64,000 nt of DNA from JAFGPF01 sp964500415 (GCA_964500415.1 CAZCOB010000004.1:23652-87651), one strand, 5' to 3'. Counted from the stretch's first letter, positions 9,245 through 18,144 are shown. The notes: generated by a model from the sequence alone, not told the origin. Numbers and translations are program-made.

Positions 9245-10203
9245 AACAGTTCATACTTAAAATATTCGTAAATCCGGTGAACCCTGGACCAGGCGCCCTT
9301 GCCCGCGTATGATATCATGAGGTTGAAATCGTTATAGATATCCAGCGGCTTTAGCCTGAACGCGCGATTATAATGTTCCCTGGCTGCGGCGATATCATCA
9401 ATCGCCATATACATGCCGGCAAGCTCTTTATGAAAAAACGCCCGCTCGTTTTTATTCAGATAGGAATGCAAGCTCGACATGCCGTTCTCCCTGATGGCTT
9501 CCAGCATGGCTTCGTCGGCCTGTCCCGTGGCCAGACGGATAGCCAGGTAGTGACACAGGAGCGACTCTTCTCTTCTGGTCGTACCGATACTTTCGCGGTG
9601 GAACCTCAGTTTGTATAATATTTTCTTCAGGTTCCTCGCCTGGTTATGCCGGGTGATTCTCAGCCACAGCTCGTAGTCCTGGCCGTACCGGAACAGTTCG
9701 TTATATCCACCCAGTCTATCGAGTACCGCCTTCCTGACCATTATGGAGCCGTGGCTGAAATGGTTACGCTTGAGAAGCTTCCGTCCGGGCTTCGACGGGG
9801 GTATTATTTTCCCCACCACCCTGCCTTCCTCGTCAATACGGTAAACGCTGGTGCCCAGCATCACCACATCGGGGTGTTTCTCCAGATAGCTTATTTGTTC
9901 CTGGAAGCGGGCAGGCAGGGAAATATCATCGGCGTCCTGCCTGGCAATATATTCGCCGCGTGCCTGTTCGATAGCTTTGTTGAGGGACCTGGTCAGGCCG
10001 ATGTTCTCACCGTTCGCGATAACCCGGATACGGCTGTCCGGGTAGCCTCGTATTATCGAGAGCGAGCTATCCGTGGAAGCGTCGTCAACGATGATGAACT
10101 CAAAATCGGTAAATGTCTGCTGGAGGATGCTATCTATAGCATCCCGGAGATACCTTTCCCCGTTATAGACGGACATGATTACGCTTATCTTAGGTTTAGC
10201 CAT
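9241..10203 (-). CDS. Glycosyltransferase family 2 protein
   Basis: The 320-residue protein opens with KISVIMSVYNGERYL, the classic GT-A start, followed by IIVDDASTDSS and the metal-binding RQDADDISLPARF, and an acceptor-side HGSIMVRK segment. The last 80 residues look like a helical, TPR-like tail (EHYNRAFRLKPLDIYNDF). It is an inverting sugar transferase on the cytoplasmic side of the membrane. It is the last gene of the minus-strand operon that starts with rfbF, so it may add the CDP-linked dideoxysugar or a neighbouring residue. That is inference only. Confidence 0.9.
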   Translation of the reverse strand: MAKPKISVIMSVYNGERYLRDAIDSILQQTFTDFEFIIVDDASTDSSLSIIRGYPDSRIRVIANGENIGLTRSLNKAIEQARGEYIARQDADDISLPARFQEQISYLEKHPDVVMLGTSVYRIDEEGRVVGKIIPPSKPGRKLLKRNHFSHGSIMVRKAVLDRLGGYNELFRYGQDYELWLRITRHNQARNLKKILYKLRFHRESIGTTRREESLLCHYLAIRLATGQADEAMLEAIRENGMSSLHSYLNKNERAFFHKELAGMYMAIDDIAAAREHYNRAFRLKPLDIYNDFNLMISYAGKGAWSRVHRIYEYFKYELF

Positions 10204-10212
10204 TTTAAGCCC

Positions 10213-10932
10213 TTAAGACTCCCCTATCACGGCTGTTTGTATGGTGTAATATCGCCACTCCCGTGATTTCTTAAATGGATTGAAGCGGAACAGGAGATTC
10301 AGCAGATTAAAGAGGTACTTAATCAGAAAGTGCCGGTTCTGCAGCTCCATGAAGACCACCGGATGGGTCTTTATTATATTTATTTCACTACCGAAATACT
10401 CATTGAGCAACTGGCGGAAATCCGATTCAAAAAATTCCTGAACGTGCATTTTATCGAGAGGTTCCTCGGTAAATCGTAAAGGTGTAGTAATGATTATCTT
10501 GCCCTTCCCGTCGAAGACCCTCTTTATTTCCGTCAGCATTGCCTGCGGGTCTTGAAGGTGCTCGATAACATCGGACGAGACAACGTAGTCAAAGCTGTCT
10601 GGAGGAAACGGCAAATGGTACGCTGAGGCTTCAATAAACTCTATATTAGAATCAGACTTTGTTTTTTCGCGGGCAAAGTGTATGGCATCAGCGGAAGAGT
10701 CAATACCGGTGACATGCGCTCCGGTCCGACGGGCAAGGAGATAGCTCAGAGCACCGTCGCCGCAGCCGACGTCCAGCAGCCGCTTGCCTTCACAATGTCC
10801 GAGCTGACCGAGTGCAATTTCGTACCTCGCGGCGACAAAGATATTTCTCCGTGTAATAGACCAGCTTATCTGCCCCCAGTGGTAGCCGGGGCCTCTCTTG
10901 TGGTACTTGTCGAACTGTATCTCTTCATTCAT
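10213..10932 (-). CDS. Class I SAM-dependent methyltransferase
   Basis: The 239-residue protein shows motif I LLDVGCGDGALSYLL, a GIDSS acidic loop, and SSDVIEHLQDPQAML, all standard for a Methyltransf_11/23-type enzyme. The tail is basic and mildly hydrophobic (YLFNLLNLLFRFNPFKKSR), perhaps a membrane-contact segment. It lies seven bases downstream of another methyltransferase gene and nine bases upstream of a GT2 gene, so all three are probably on one transcript. Methylation of a sugar in the surface glycan is likely, but the position and acceptor are unknown. Confidence 0.85.
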   Translation of the reverse strand: MNEEIQFDKYHKRGPGYHWGQISWSITRRNIFVAARYEIALGQLGHCEGKRLLDVGCGDGALSYLLARRTGAHVTGIDSSADAIHFAREKTKSDSNIEFIEASAYHLPFPPDSFDYVVSSDVIEHLQDPQAMLTEIKRVFDGKGKIIITTPLRFTEEPLDKMHVQEFFESDFRQLLNEYFGSEINIIKTHPVVFMELQNRHFLIKYLFNLLNLLFRFNPFKKSREWRYYTIQTAVIGES

Positions 10933-10939
10933 AGAGTTC

Positions 10940-11575
10940 TTATCCCTTTTTCACCGCCACGATAAAGTACCCGGAGACAAACGAACTCAGGAACCTGGAG
11001 TTCCTAACGAAGGCGCGATTATCAAGCTTCACCATGAGGTTGAGTAGCGGCAACAACCAGTAGAGCAGTAAAGCCAGGCGTGTTCTGGCATTTATAATGG
11101 CTCGCTTGACCATGTCGCCGAGGACTGAGAAGTAAAGCCCCTGCTTCTTTAACTTGATAACCTCCAGCCCTGCCCTAGCCAGCATGCTCCTCAGTTTCAC
11201 GTCGGTGAAACGCTGGAAGTCCTGAGGGTCGGCGTGAACATTGGCAATGAAGGGAACGGAGAGGACCAGCGCCCCGCCCGGTTTGAGTACCCGGGAGATT
11301 TCCTCCACGACATCTTCCGGGTATTCTACGTGCTCCAGCAGCTCCGTGCACCTGACGCAGTCTGCGGAGTGTGATTTCACCGGTATACTGCGGACATCGG
11401 CCAGAATGTGTGGTCGATGGGCGGCGTTAATATCAATGACCACCCGGTTAATACCTTCCGATAATTTATAAGTACCCCTCTCCCGGCCTCCACCAACATC
11501 CAGGGTGATGCCCTTCATGTATCCCCGGGCTTCTTCAAGGTCTTTATCCAGCTGTATTCTTCGGTATGAGCGCAT
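10940..11575 (-). CDS. Class I SAM-dependent methyltransferase, short form
   Basis: The 211-residue protein has a shortened motif I (TLDVGGGRERG), DIRADV-like acidic loops, and CTELLEHVEYPEDVVEEISRVLKPGG, which fits Methyltransf_11. A hydrophobic stretch near residue 165 (LALLLYWLLPLLNLMVKL) may contact the membrane. It lies between a GT2-like gene and another methyltransferase gene in the dideoxysugar operon. Substrate unknown. Confidence 0.8.
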   Translation of the reverse strand: MRSYRRIQLDKDLEEARGYMKGITLDVGGGRERGTYKLSEGINRVVIDINAAHRPHILADVRSIPVKSHSADCVRCTELLEHVEYPEDVVEEISRVLKPGGALVLSVPFIANVHADPQDFQRFTDVKLRSMLARAGLEVIKLKKQGLYFSVLGDMVKRAIINARTRLALLLYWLLPLLNLMVKLDNRAFVRNSRFLSSFVSGYFIVAVKKG

Positions 11576-11603
11576 CTAAACTACCTTCGTGATGGTGGTT
11601 GTT

Positions 11604-12449
11604 CTATAGATAATGCCGGGTAACGAGGTCTACCCATTCTTCTCTTGATAGTCGCTTCTCTTTAAGAGAATCCTCTCTGTTTGCCATAGTGCCGCGTCCC
11701 AGGTGCAGGTAGATGGGTTCACGGGTATCATCGAAGCATTTATCGAAGACGTATTCCCTCATGAAATCCGGGCAGGTTTCCCTGTCCAGCCATGCTGCCG
11801 TTTCCGGATTGTTGTAGGTGTTTTTGCAGACGAAGTAACGGTAGCCGCCATCAAGCAACCCGGCAGTAATCTGGTCTCCTACATCATACGTCGGCATGTT
11901 GTGCATGAAGGTCAGGCTGAGTTTCCCGTAGAGCGTAAAGTCGAAGAGAAAGCCGGACTGGTGCATTGCCCTTACCCGGCCCGGGTCCTGGCGGACACCG
12001 GCGATTTTCACCTCGTCGTTCAGCCTGGACTTGAGATAGGCCAGCCATCCCTCCCTGCAGGGAACGCAGTCGTTATGCATGACGAACACGTATTTCCCGT
12101 CGATAATCCTGGCGGCCAGCTCCAGGGCAACGGCGTTGGCCAGGCTACCACCATAACTGATTCTGTACCAGGGACGGAGGAAAGAGCCTATTTTAGTGCG
12201 ATTGAAAATGACGTTGACGCCTTCCAGCCCGACGAGGAAGTCCCGTGTTTCCCTGTCCGAGCAGTTGTCTACCAGCCAGAGGACATAGGGTATGCCCGTG
12301 TATTTCCTGATACACCCGACCGATAGGTCGGTCAACTCCGCGGAGTTATGGCAGGGCTGCACGATATGGACGGCGTCAGGGTCGCTGGCCTCTACTCTGA
12401 TTGAAACTTCGTAACGGTATTTTTTATTACCGATGATTGTTGTTGGCAT
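11604..12449 (-). CDS. GT-A-type glycosyltransferase (family 2-like)
   Basis: The 281-residue protein has a GT-A core: an early strand VHIVQPCHNSAEL, VLWLVDNCSDRET, and a metal-site-like segment YVFVMHNDCVPCREGW in place of the usual DXD. The tail includes YLHLGRGTMANRED. The similarity to GT2 is clear in order of motifs but weaker than for the gene at 9241. It probably adds a sugar in the same glycan as its operon neighbours. It starts 10 bases downstream of the AT-rich methyltransferase gene. Confidence 0.7.
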   Translation of the reverse strand: MPTTIIGNKKYRYEVSIRVEASDPDAVHIVQPCHNSAELTDLSVGCIRKYTGIPYVLWLVDNCSDRETRDFLVGLEGVNVIFNRTKIGSFLRPWYRISYGGSLANAVALELAARIIDGKYVFVMHNDCVPCREGWLAYLKSRLNDEVKIAGVRQDPGRVRAMHQSGFLFDFTLYGKLSLTFMHNMPTYDVGDQITAGLLDGGYRYFVCKNTYNNPETAAWLDRETCPDFMREYVFDKCFDDTREPIYLHLGRGTMANREDSLKEKRLSREEWVDLVTRHYL

Positions 12450-12459
12450 AAAGATTCCA

Positions 12460-13242
12460 TTAGCCTTCCAGTATGGTATTTGCCCAGTCCGTAGCTAGAT
12501 TTCTTAAATCATAATTTATAGGCTGTTTTATCGAGATAATGGTATGTTGGCTGGTTGTTCCCGGTGGAAAACCTCGGCCAAATTTTTCGTCCTTAATTTC
12601 TTTCCATAGTTGATGGTAGGTTTTTTGTTCTATGTATCGCTTAATTTCATCAATATTAAAGCACCAACCCAATTTTGCATATTCTTTTTCGTATATTTGT
12701 GGGTTATACTTCTTTACCCATTGTACCTCAGTATAATAATAGTAATTTATTATGTATACTAAATTATTAGAAATCCTTGTCAGTTCATCAATGGCCTGCT
12801 TTATCTTTCCAACATGGTTGATTGTTTGCCAGTTAAGTACCAAATCACCGTAATCGTTATCCAATCCCGTATCATATAGATTGGTTTTTTTAAACTCCGC
12901 AAAGCCCCACGGGTTTCTTAATCTGGCCATGAATAGCTGCGTTTCAGAAGAATCTATCCCAGTATATTCTATATCGCTGTATCGCTCTCTGTTGATATAT
13001 ATGAAAAAAGGCACTAGGCCGGAACCACAAGCAACATCGACCACCCTTATTTTTTCCTTTTGTTCTGACAGATTTCTAAGCAGGTAATCTAGTATAGTGT
13101 ATTCTTCTAATCTGAATCCGTTTCTTAAATATAAGCTGTCTTTACCTAATACCGCTCCTTCTCTTTCGACTAAACCCTGAGACATCTTTAAGTCCCATGT
13201 TTTCTGATATTTTTTTCGCCAGAAATCCATCATTGTCTTCAT
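12460..13242 (-). CDS. SAM-dependent methyltransferase-like protein in AT-rich DNA
   Basis: The 260-residue protein has a methyltransferase motif I (VVDVACGSGLVPFF), TGIDSSETQLFMARL as the acidic loop, and DLVLNWQTINHVGK as motif-II-like. The later half is rich in Tyr and Ile (IINYYYYTEVQW). The DNA is visibly richer in A and T than both neighbours, and so is the codon choice, which suggests separate acquisition. It sits between rfbH (gap of 19 bases) and a GT2-like gene on the same strand. The fold assignment is fair. The substrate is unknown. Confidence 0.65.
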   Translation of the reverse strand: MKTMMDFWRKKYQKTWDLKMSQGLVEREGAVLGKDSLYLRNGFRLEEYTILDYLLRNLSEQKEKIRVVDVACGSGLVPFFIYINRERYSDIEYTGIDSSETQLFMARLRNPWGFAEFKKTNLYDTGLDNDYGDLVLNWQTINHVGKIKQAIDELTRISNNLVYIINYYYYTEVQWVKKYNPQIYEKEYAKLGWCFNIDEIKRYIEQKTYHQLWKEIKDEKFGRGFPPGTTSQHTIISIKQPINYDLRNLATDWANTILEG

Positions 13243-13261
13243 TCAAACTGCCCTACTCCAT

Positions 13262-14845
13262 TTATTGTAGACGTTCCTTCAGAAACTCCTCGAATTTGCC
13301 TATTATGTAACCCAGCATCTCGCCGGTCAGCCCCGGATAGACACCGAGCCAGAAGGTATTGTTCATAATGAAGTCGGTATTTTTAAGTTCTCCGGAGACG
13401 CGGTATTTCACACCCTCGAAGCTCGGCTGGTGGACAATGTTGCCCGCAAATAGCAGCCGCGTGGCGATTTTGCTTCCCTCCAGATAGCCCGTAATCTCAT
13501 TCCTGGAGAACGGGGCATTCTCCTTCACCGTTATCGGGAAGCCGAACCAGCTCGGCTCGGAGCCCCCGGTAGTCCTGGGAAGAACGAAATATGCGTCGCA
13601 TTTCTTCAGGCCGTTATAAAGCGTACGCCAGTTACGTTTTCTGGCTTCTATAAAGTCGGGGAGTTTGGCAAGCTGGGCTGTGCCCACCGCCGCCTGCATG
13701 TCGGAAATTTTCAGATTATAGCCGATGTGAGAGTAGATATACTTGTGGTCGTAGCCGAAGGGCAGCGTCCCCAGCTGCCACCCAAACCGTTTGCCGCAGG
13801 TATCGTCACGGCCGGGCTCGCACCAGCAGTCCCTCCCCCAGTCGCGGAAGGACTCAATGAGCCTCTTCAATGCGCTGTCGCCGGTGACCAGGGCACCCCC
13901 TTCCCCCATGGTGATATGGTGGGGCGGGTAGAAACTGAAGGTGGCGATATGCCCGAAGGTGCCGGTGTATTTACCCTGATACATGGAGCCGAGAGCGTCG
14001 CAGTTGTCCTCGATAACCCAGAGGTCGTGCCGACGGGCGACGGCCATCACCCTGTCCAGGTCGAAGGGATTGCCCAGGGTGTGGGCCAGAAAGATAGCCC
14101 TGGTCTTCGGGGATAAGGCTTTTTCGATGTCATCCGCCCTTACGTTATAAGCCCCGATATCCACATCCAGAAAAACAGGGACCAGGTTATTCTGAACGAT
14201 GGGGTTCACCGTGGTGGGAAAGGCGCAGGCGGTGGTTATCACCTCGTCACCGGGCTTGAGCCTCCTCTCCCCCAGTTTGGGGGAGGTCAGGGCGGATACG
14301 GCCAGCAGGTTGGCCGAAGAGCCGGAGTTGGTCAGCAGGCAGTGCTTAACTCCCAGAAAACGGCTGAACTCCTCCTCGAATTGCCTGGCGAAGCGACCGG
14401 TGGTGAGCCAGAAATCCAATGAAGAGTCCACCAGCGCCTTTATCTCCGCGGCGTCGAAGACGCGCCCGGCGTAGCGGATGTAGGTCTGTCCGGGGGCGAA
14501 TGCCTCGTCCGGGCGGTGGACGGCGTCGTAGTGCTTCTGGGCGATACGGCCGGCCATCCGCCGCAGTACCTCGTCTATTTTCCGAACGCTGACCGCGCCG
14601 GCTTTTTCCACGATTGATTCCGTGGAGACAGAAGACAGGCTGTCCGTGAGGACGCAGTAGTCCTGCGGCAGCTTGCCCACAAGCAGGTCGTCATTGCCGA
14701 TTTTTACAGCGTTCGCGTCTGTCCCGGACTGGGGCATCATTTCTATAACCTGAAGGCGGTCATCGCGGGCGTCATATATCAGCCCGAATTCCTGTCCGGT
14801 TTCGCTCCTGATGGCAACTATATCGCCCAGCCTGAATCCCGACAT
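13262..14845 (-). CDS. rfbH: CDP-6-deoxy-4-hexulose 3-dehydrase (E1) with an N-terminal extension
   Basis: This 527-residue protein is the PMP/iron-sulfur dehydrase that removes the 3-hydroxyl of CDP-6-deoxy-4-hexulose. Family hallmarks are all visible: the usual PLP lysine is replaced by His (FYPPHHITMGEGG, His309/His310), and the [2Fe-2S] cysteines have the exact E1 spacing, C282-X57-C340-X1-C342-X7-C350. The E1 core normally has about 437 residues. Here about 95 extra residues precede it (starting MSGFRLGDIVAIRSETG), which look like a small beta-barrel. The gene is four bases downstream of rfbG. No reductase partner (E3) is in the window. Confidence 0.93.
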   Translation of the reverse strand: MSGFRLGDIVAIRSETGQEFGLIYDARDDRLQVIEMMPQSGTDANAVKIGNDDLLVGKLPQDYCVLTDSLSSVSTESIVEKAGAVSVRKIDEVLRRMAGRIAQKHYDAVHRPDEAFAPGQTYIRYAGRVFDAAEIKALVDSSLDFWLTTGRFARQFEEEFSRFLGVKHCLLTNSGSSANLLAVSALTSPKLGERRLKPGDEVITTACAFPTTVNPIVQNNLVPVFLDVDIGAYNVRADDIEKALSPKTRAIFLAHTLGNPFDLDRVMAVARRHDLWVIEDNCDALGSMYQGKYTGTFGHIATFSFYPPHHITMGEGGALVTGDSALKRLIESFRDWGRDCWCEPGRDDTCGKRFGWQLGTLPFGYDHKYIYSHIGYNLKISDMQAAVGTAQLAKLPDFIEARKRNWRTLYNGLKKCDAYFVLPRTTGGSEPSWFGFPITVKENAPFSRNEITGYLEGSKIATRLLFAGNIVHQPSFEGVKYRVSGELKNTDFIMNNTFWLGVYPGLTGEMLGYIIGKFEEFLKERLQ

Positions 14846-14849
14846 ACTT

Positions 14850-15941
14850 TTAACCCTCTTCCCTCATGAGGCTGGTATACTCCTGGATTTCCCTTACCGT
14901 GAACCGGTAAAGTTCTTCCCGACCCATGCCGGCATAGAAATTTTTATACCAGCCGACGGTATGCGCGATAGCGGTATGGACATTATAGACCAGCTGCCAG
15001 CCGAGTTTGGTGTGGGCCTGGCTCGCGTCCAGCCTCAGGAAGTTAACCTCGTGCGGGTGACCGGAGGCATCTCTGGTATAGGCGCCGCTACCGTAGTACT
15101 CAATAACGAGCTTGACCAGCTCCTCCACGGTTATCACAATTTCATTGTCCGGGCCGAAGTTCCAGGGGCTGCTGTAGCTGGTGTCATCTTTGTACATCAA
15201 AGTCCCCAGACGCAGGTAGCCGGAGAGTGGCTCCAGCACGTACTGCCAGGGCCTTACCGCCGCAGGGCTACGCAGACTTATTGCCTCTCCCCTGGATAAT
15301 GCCCTCATGCAGTCCGGGACTATCCTGTCCTTCCCCCAGTCTCCACCACCGATAACGTTACCGGCACGCACCGATGATAAAGCGAGATTACGGCCCTGCC
15401 CGCCGCTGAAAAACGACCGGCGGTAGGCGCCGGTAACCAGCTCGGCACAGCCCTTGCTGGAGCTATACGGGTCATAGCCGCCCATGGGGTCGGTTTCGCG
15501 GTACCCGTAGTCCAGCTCCCGGTTCTCGTAACACTTGTCGCTGGTAACGATGATACAGGCACGGACGCAGTTAGTCTTTCGCACCGCTTCCAGGACATTT
15601 ACCGTCCCCATGATATTCGTTTCGTAAGTGAGCCTTGGTTCTTCGTAGGAAAACCTCACCAGCGGTTGGGCGGCCAGGTGAAAGACAATCTCCGGCTGGT
15701 GCTCTTTAAAAACAGATTGCAGACTATATTCGTCCCGTACATCGCCGACGATATGGGTGAGCCTGTCCTCCAGGCCGATGGACTCGAACAGGTTCGGCTC
15801 CGTCGGGGGTTCCAGCGAATAGCCGATAACCCCGGCGCCCAGTTCGGTCAGCCAGAGCGACAGCCAGCCACCCTTGAAGCCGGTATGCCCGGTGAGCAGT
15901 ACCCTCTTGTTTCGGTAAATATCCCCGAAGTAGCTAGCCAC
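14850..15941 (-). CDS. rfbG: CDP-glucose 4,6-dehydratase
   Basis: The 363-residue extended SDR converts CDP-glucose to CDP-4-keto-6-deoxyglucose. It shows the NAD-binding GHTGFKGGWLSLWL loop typical of RfbG, FHLAAQPLVRFSY, the Ser/Tyr/Lys catalytic set with YSSSKGCAEL, and SVRAGNVIGGGDWGKDRI, which is characteristic of CDP-glucose dehydratases. It overlaps the epimerase-like gene upstream by eight bases and lies four bases before rfbH, in the same order as known CDP-dideoxysugar operons. Confidence 0.93.
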   Translation of the reverse strand: MASYFGDIYRNKRVLLTGHTGFKGGWLSLWLTELGAGVIGYSLEPPTEPNLFESIGLEDRLTHIVGDVRDEYSLQSVFKEHQPEIVFHLAAQPLVRFSYEEPRLTYETNIMGTVNVLEAVRKTNCVRACIIVTSDKCYENRELDYGYRETDPMGGYDPYSSSKGCAELVTGAYRRSFFSGGQGRNLALSSVRAGNVIGGGDWGKDRIVPDCMRALSRGEAISLRSPAAVRPWQYVLEPLSGYLRLGTLMYKDDTSYSSPWNFGPDNEIVITVEELVKLVIEYYGSGAYTRDASGHPHEVNFLRLDASQAHTKLGWQLVYNVHTAIAHTVGWYKNFYAGMGREELYRFTVREIQEYTSLMREEG

Positions 15942-16395
15942 TTTCTTTATCCCAGTCGTAGGGTATCTTGTCCGTAAACGGGCTGATTCTCTCTATCTCA
16001 TCGGGGTCATGGGGTATCGTGGCGCAGTTGGCGACGATGGCGGGTTTTTGCCCGAGCCCCTTGAACCCGTTCCAGATTCCTGGCGGTACCTTGACCAGCA
16101 GGTAGTTCTCCTCGCCGGTGAAGATTTCCATCAGGCTGCCCCGCGTGGGGGAGCCTTCCCGGTCGTCATAGAGGACGAGCTTTATCGCTCCGTGTATCAC
16201 GGCGTAGTTCAGGGTCATCTCCTTATGAAGGTGCCACCCCTTGATGGCCCCGGGATTTACCGTGGAGAAGTATATCTCCCCGAATTTTTCGAAAACGGGG
16301 TCGTCACAGCGTAGCATGTGGCAGACACTACCCCGCTCGTCCGGTATCTTCTTCAGCGGCTTGATTACGACGCCTTCTATATGGCTCTCTTCCAT
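15934..16395 (-). CDS. dTDP-4-dehydrorhamnose 3,5-epimerase-like cupin (possible 5-epimerase)
   Basis: The 153-residue protein is a RmlC-type cupin: an early PDERGSVCHML segment, VNPGAIKGWHLHKEMTLNYAVI with the catalytic His region, LVLYDDREGSPT, and VPPGIWNGFKGLG. RmlC proteins are usually about 180 residues, so this is a short form. Placed between rfbG and an SDR in a CDP-sugar operon, it may act on the CDP-4-keto-3,6-dideoxyhexose, as AscE does in CDP-ascarylose synthesis. That assignment rests on position only. Confidence 0.8.
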   Translation of the reverse strand: MEESHIEGVVIKPLKKIPDERGSVCHMLRCDDPVFEKFGEIYFSTVNPGAIKGWHLHKEMTLNYAVIHGAIKLVLYDDREGSPTRGSLMEIFTGEENYLLVKVPPGIWNGFKGLGQKPAIVANCATIPHDPDEIERISPFTDKIPYDWDKESG

Positions 16396-16397
16396 TT

Positions 16398-17345
16398 TTA
16401 ACCCCTACTCCGATACCATGCAACGGTAAGCTTCAACCCCTCTTCCAGTATATCCGTTTTCGGCTGCCAGCCCAAATATTTCGCGGCCTTGCCGATATCG
16501 GCGCAGGTGAACCAGACCTCGTTGCCCCGATGAGGGATGGCTCCCCAGTCCGGCTCCGCTCCGGCGCCGGTGATTTCCCTTATCCTCGCTGTGACCTCTC
16601 TAACGCTGACGGCGCGACTGCTGCCGATGTTGAAAATTTCGTGCGGCTGCTCAAGCTCCGGGGCGGCCAGGGCTTTAATAAAGGCATCCACGATGTCTTC
16701 GGCATAGATGAAGTCCCACCGCTGCTGGCCGGTGGTCATCTTCGGGCTTTCCCCGGCAAGCAGGCTTCTTATCACGTAGGGAATCAGCCGTCTATCGTGG
16801 TCGGCCGGGCCGTAGGGGGGGGAAAGGCGGAGGGTCACCGACTTCAGGCCGTATTTTTCGGCGTAATAGGTGCAGGCCTGCTCCGCGTGCAACTTGGTCA
16901 GGGCATACAGGTTAAGCGGGTTTATGGTAGCATTCTCGGTTAGCTTGTCCTGGCTTTCATGATAAACGAAACAGGTACTCGTATTAACGAAAAGCCTGAC
17001 TCCGGACTCTTTAGCCGCCTCGAGCAGGTTTAAAGTACCCAGATAGTTGGTATCGACGAGGAGGGATATCTCCTGGGGCTGGTGCTCCACAGCGTAGTAA
17101 GCCGCCAGGTGGCAAACGACCTCCGGTCTGAAGTCCGCAACCGCCGCAGCGATAGCACGGGTATCCCGGATATCAACATCATAGGTCGCCAGTTCGCCTG
17201 TCAGGTCCTTAATACGCCAGGTGTCCGAGTTCTCGCGTTTGATGATGCCGGTCTCTGTTTTCCCACTCACCAGTCGGCGTGCTAAATGGGAACCTATAAA
17301 GCCCGTCGCTCCGGTTATCAGCACCCTGCTAGCTGGATTCGGCAT
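16398..17345 (-). CDS. NAD(P)-dependent epimerase/reductase of the extended SDR family
   Basis: The 315-residue protein begins RVLITGATGFIGSHLARRL and has VCHLAAYYAVEHQP, the STCFVYHESQDK segment, the catalytic YALTK (NLYALTKLHAEQ) and RLSPPYGPADHDRR. In the rfb context it most likely reduces or epimerises the CDP-keto-sugar made by RfbG/RfbH, the role of abequose, paratose or ascarylose synthases. A CDP-sugar epimerase is the alternative. The gene is two bases upstream of the epimerase-like gene and one base downstream of rfbF, all in one operon. Confidence 0.8.
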   Translation of the reverse strand: MPNPASRVLITGATGFIGSHLARRLVSGKTETGIIKRENSDTWRIKDLTGELATYDVDIRDTRAIAAAVADFRPEVVCHLAAYYAVEHQPQEISLLVDTNYLGTLNLLEAAKESGVRLFVNTSTCFVYHESQDKLTENATINPLNLYALTKLHAEQACTYYAEKYGLKSVTLRLSPPYGPADHDRRLIPYVIRSLLAGESPKMTTGQQRWDFIYAEDIVDAFIKALAAPELEQPHEIFNIGSSRAVSVREVTARIREITGAGAEPDWGAIPHRGNEVWFTCADIGKAAKYLGWQPKTDILEEGLKLTVAWYRSRG

Positions 17346-17346
17346 A

Positions 17347-18144
17347 TCACTCTTTCCAAATTTTCCAGAATGCCTGGCTGTTCTGCCACAACCGATTCAG
17401 ATACTGCATATCCCGGAGGGTATCCATACACTCCCAGTCGCCTTTATGTTCGTAGACCATCAACTCACCGTCGGCTACCAGACGCTCCAGGGCACCCCTC
17501 TCCAGGTCGCAGTCCTCATCTTCCGTTAGATATCCGAAGAACTTGCGGTCGAAAACGAAGAATCCGCCGTTTATCAGGCCGACGGATACCTGCGGCTTTT
17601 CCATGAACGAGATTACCCGGTTGTCCTTCATCAAAATTTCCCCGAACCTTGAGGGTGGCCGCACGCCGGTAACCGTCCCGATACGGCCATGGCTCTTATG
17701 AAAGGCTAGCAGCTCAGCGAGGTCGATGTCCGCCAGGCCGTCTCCGTAGGTGACCATGAACAGGTCTCCTGTAACGTACTTCTCTATTTGCCTGATTCTG
17801 GAACCCTTCAGGGACTTTTCCCCGGTATCGGCCAGGGTAACCCGCCAGTCTTTTTCCTGGCAATCGCTGTGGATTTCGATATGAGAACGGTTGCCCAGCT
17901 CAATGGTGAAGTCGTTTCTCAGAATCTCGTAGTTGTAGAAGTAGTTCTTGATTGTCTCTCCCTTATAGCCCAGGCAGAGAATGAAGTCCTTGAAACCGCA
18001 GGCCGAGTAGATTTTCATGATATGCCAGAGTATCGGCTTGTCCCCGATTTCAATCATGGGCTTGGGCCGGGACTCCGTTTCTTCTTTAAGCCTGGTGCCG
18101 GCTCCACCGCAAAGAATGACAACTTCAATATTGTCTGGAGCCAT
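17347..18144 (-). CDS. rfbF: Glucose-1-phosphate cytidylyltransferase
   Basis: The enzyme makes CDP-glucose from CTP and glucose 1-phosphate, the entry step of the dideoxysugar pathway. It shows VILCGGAGTRLKEET, the PKPMIEIGDKPILWHIM segment and VTYGDGLADIDL, all diagnostic for RfbF. I set the start at 18144 (MAPDNIEV), giving 265 residues. This matches the family length of about 257 and has a GGGAGG site 10 bases before the ATG. A 44-residue upstream extension to 18276 runs through the promoter and is not expected to be translated. It is the first gene of the minus-strand operon. Confidence 0.92.
   Translation of the reverse strand: MAPDNIEVVILCGGAGTRLKEETESRPKPMIEIGDKPILWHIMKIYSACGFKDFILCLGYKGETIKNYFYNYEILRNDFTIELGNRSHIEIHSDCQEKDWRVTLADTGEKSLKGSRIRQIEKYVTGDLFMVTYGDGLADIDLAELLAFHKSHGRIGTVTGVRPPSRFGEILMKDNRVISFMEKPQVSVGLINGGFFVFDRKFFGYLTEDEDCDLERGALERLVADGELMVYEHKGDWECMDTLRDMQYLNRLWQNSQAFWKIWKE

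Noticed and set aside
9646..10266. 206-codon open frame antisense to the GT2 gene at 9241
   Set aside because: Shadow of a clear glycosyltransferase gene and extends past its start into the neighbouring methyltransferase.
14262..14295. Hairpin CCTCTCCCCC/GGGGGAGG inside rfbH, possible inserted repeat
   Set aside because: The coding sequence across it (LTSPKLGERRLKPGDE) matches the conserved RfbH sequence, so it is normal coding DNA that happens to be self-complementary.
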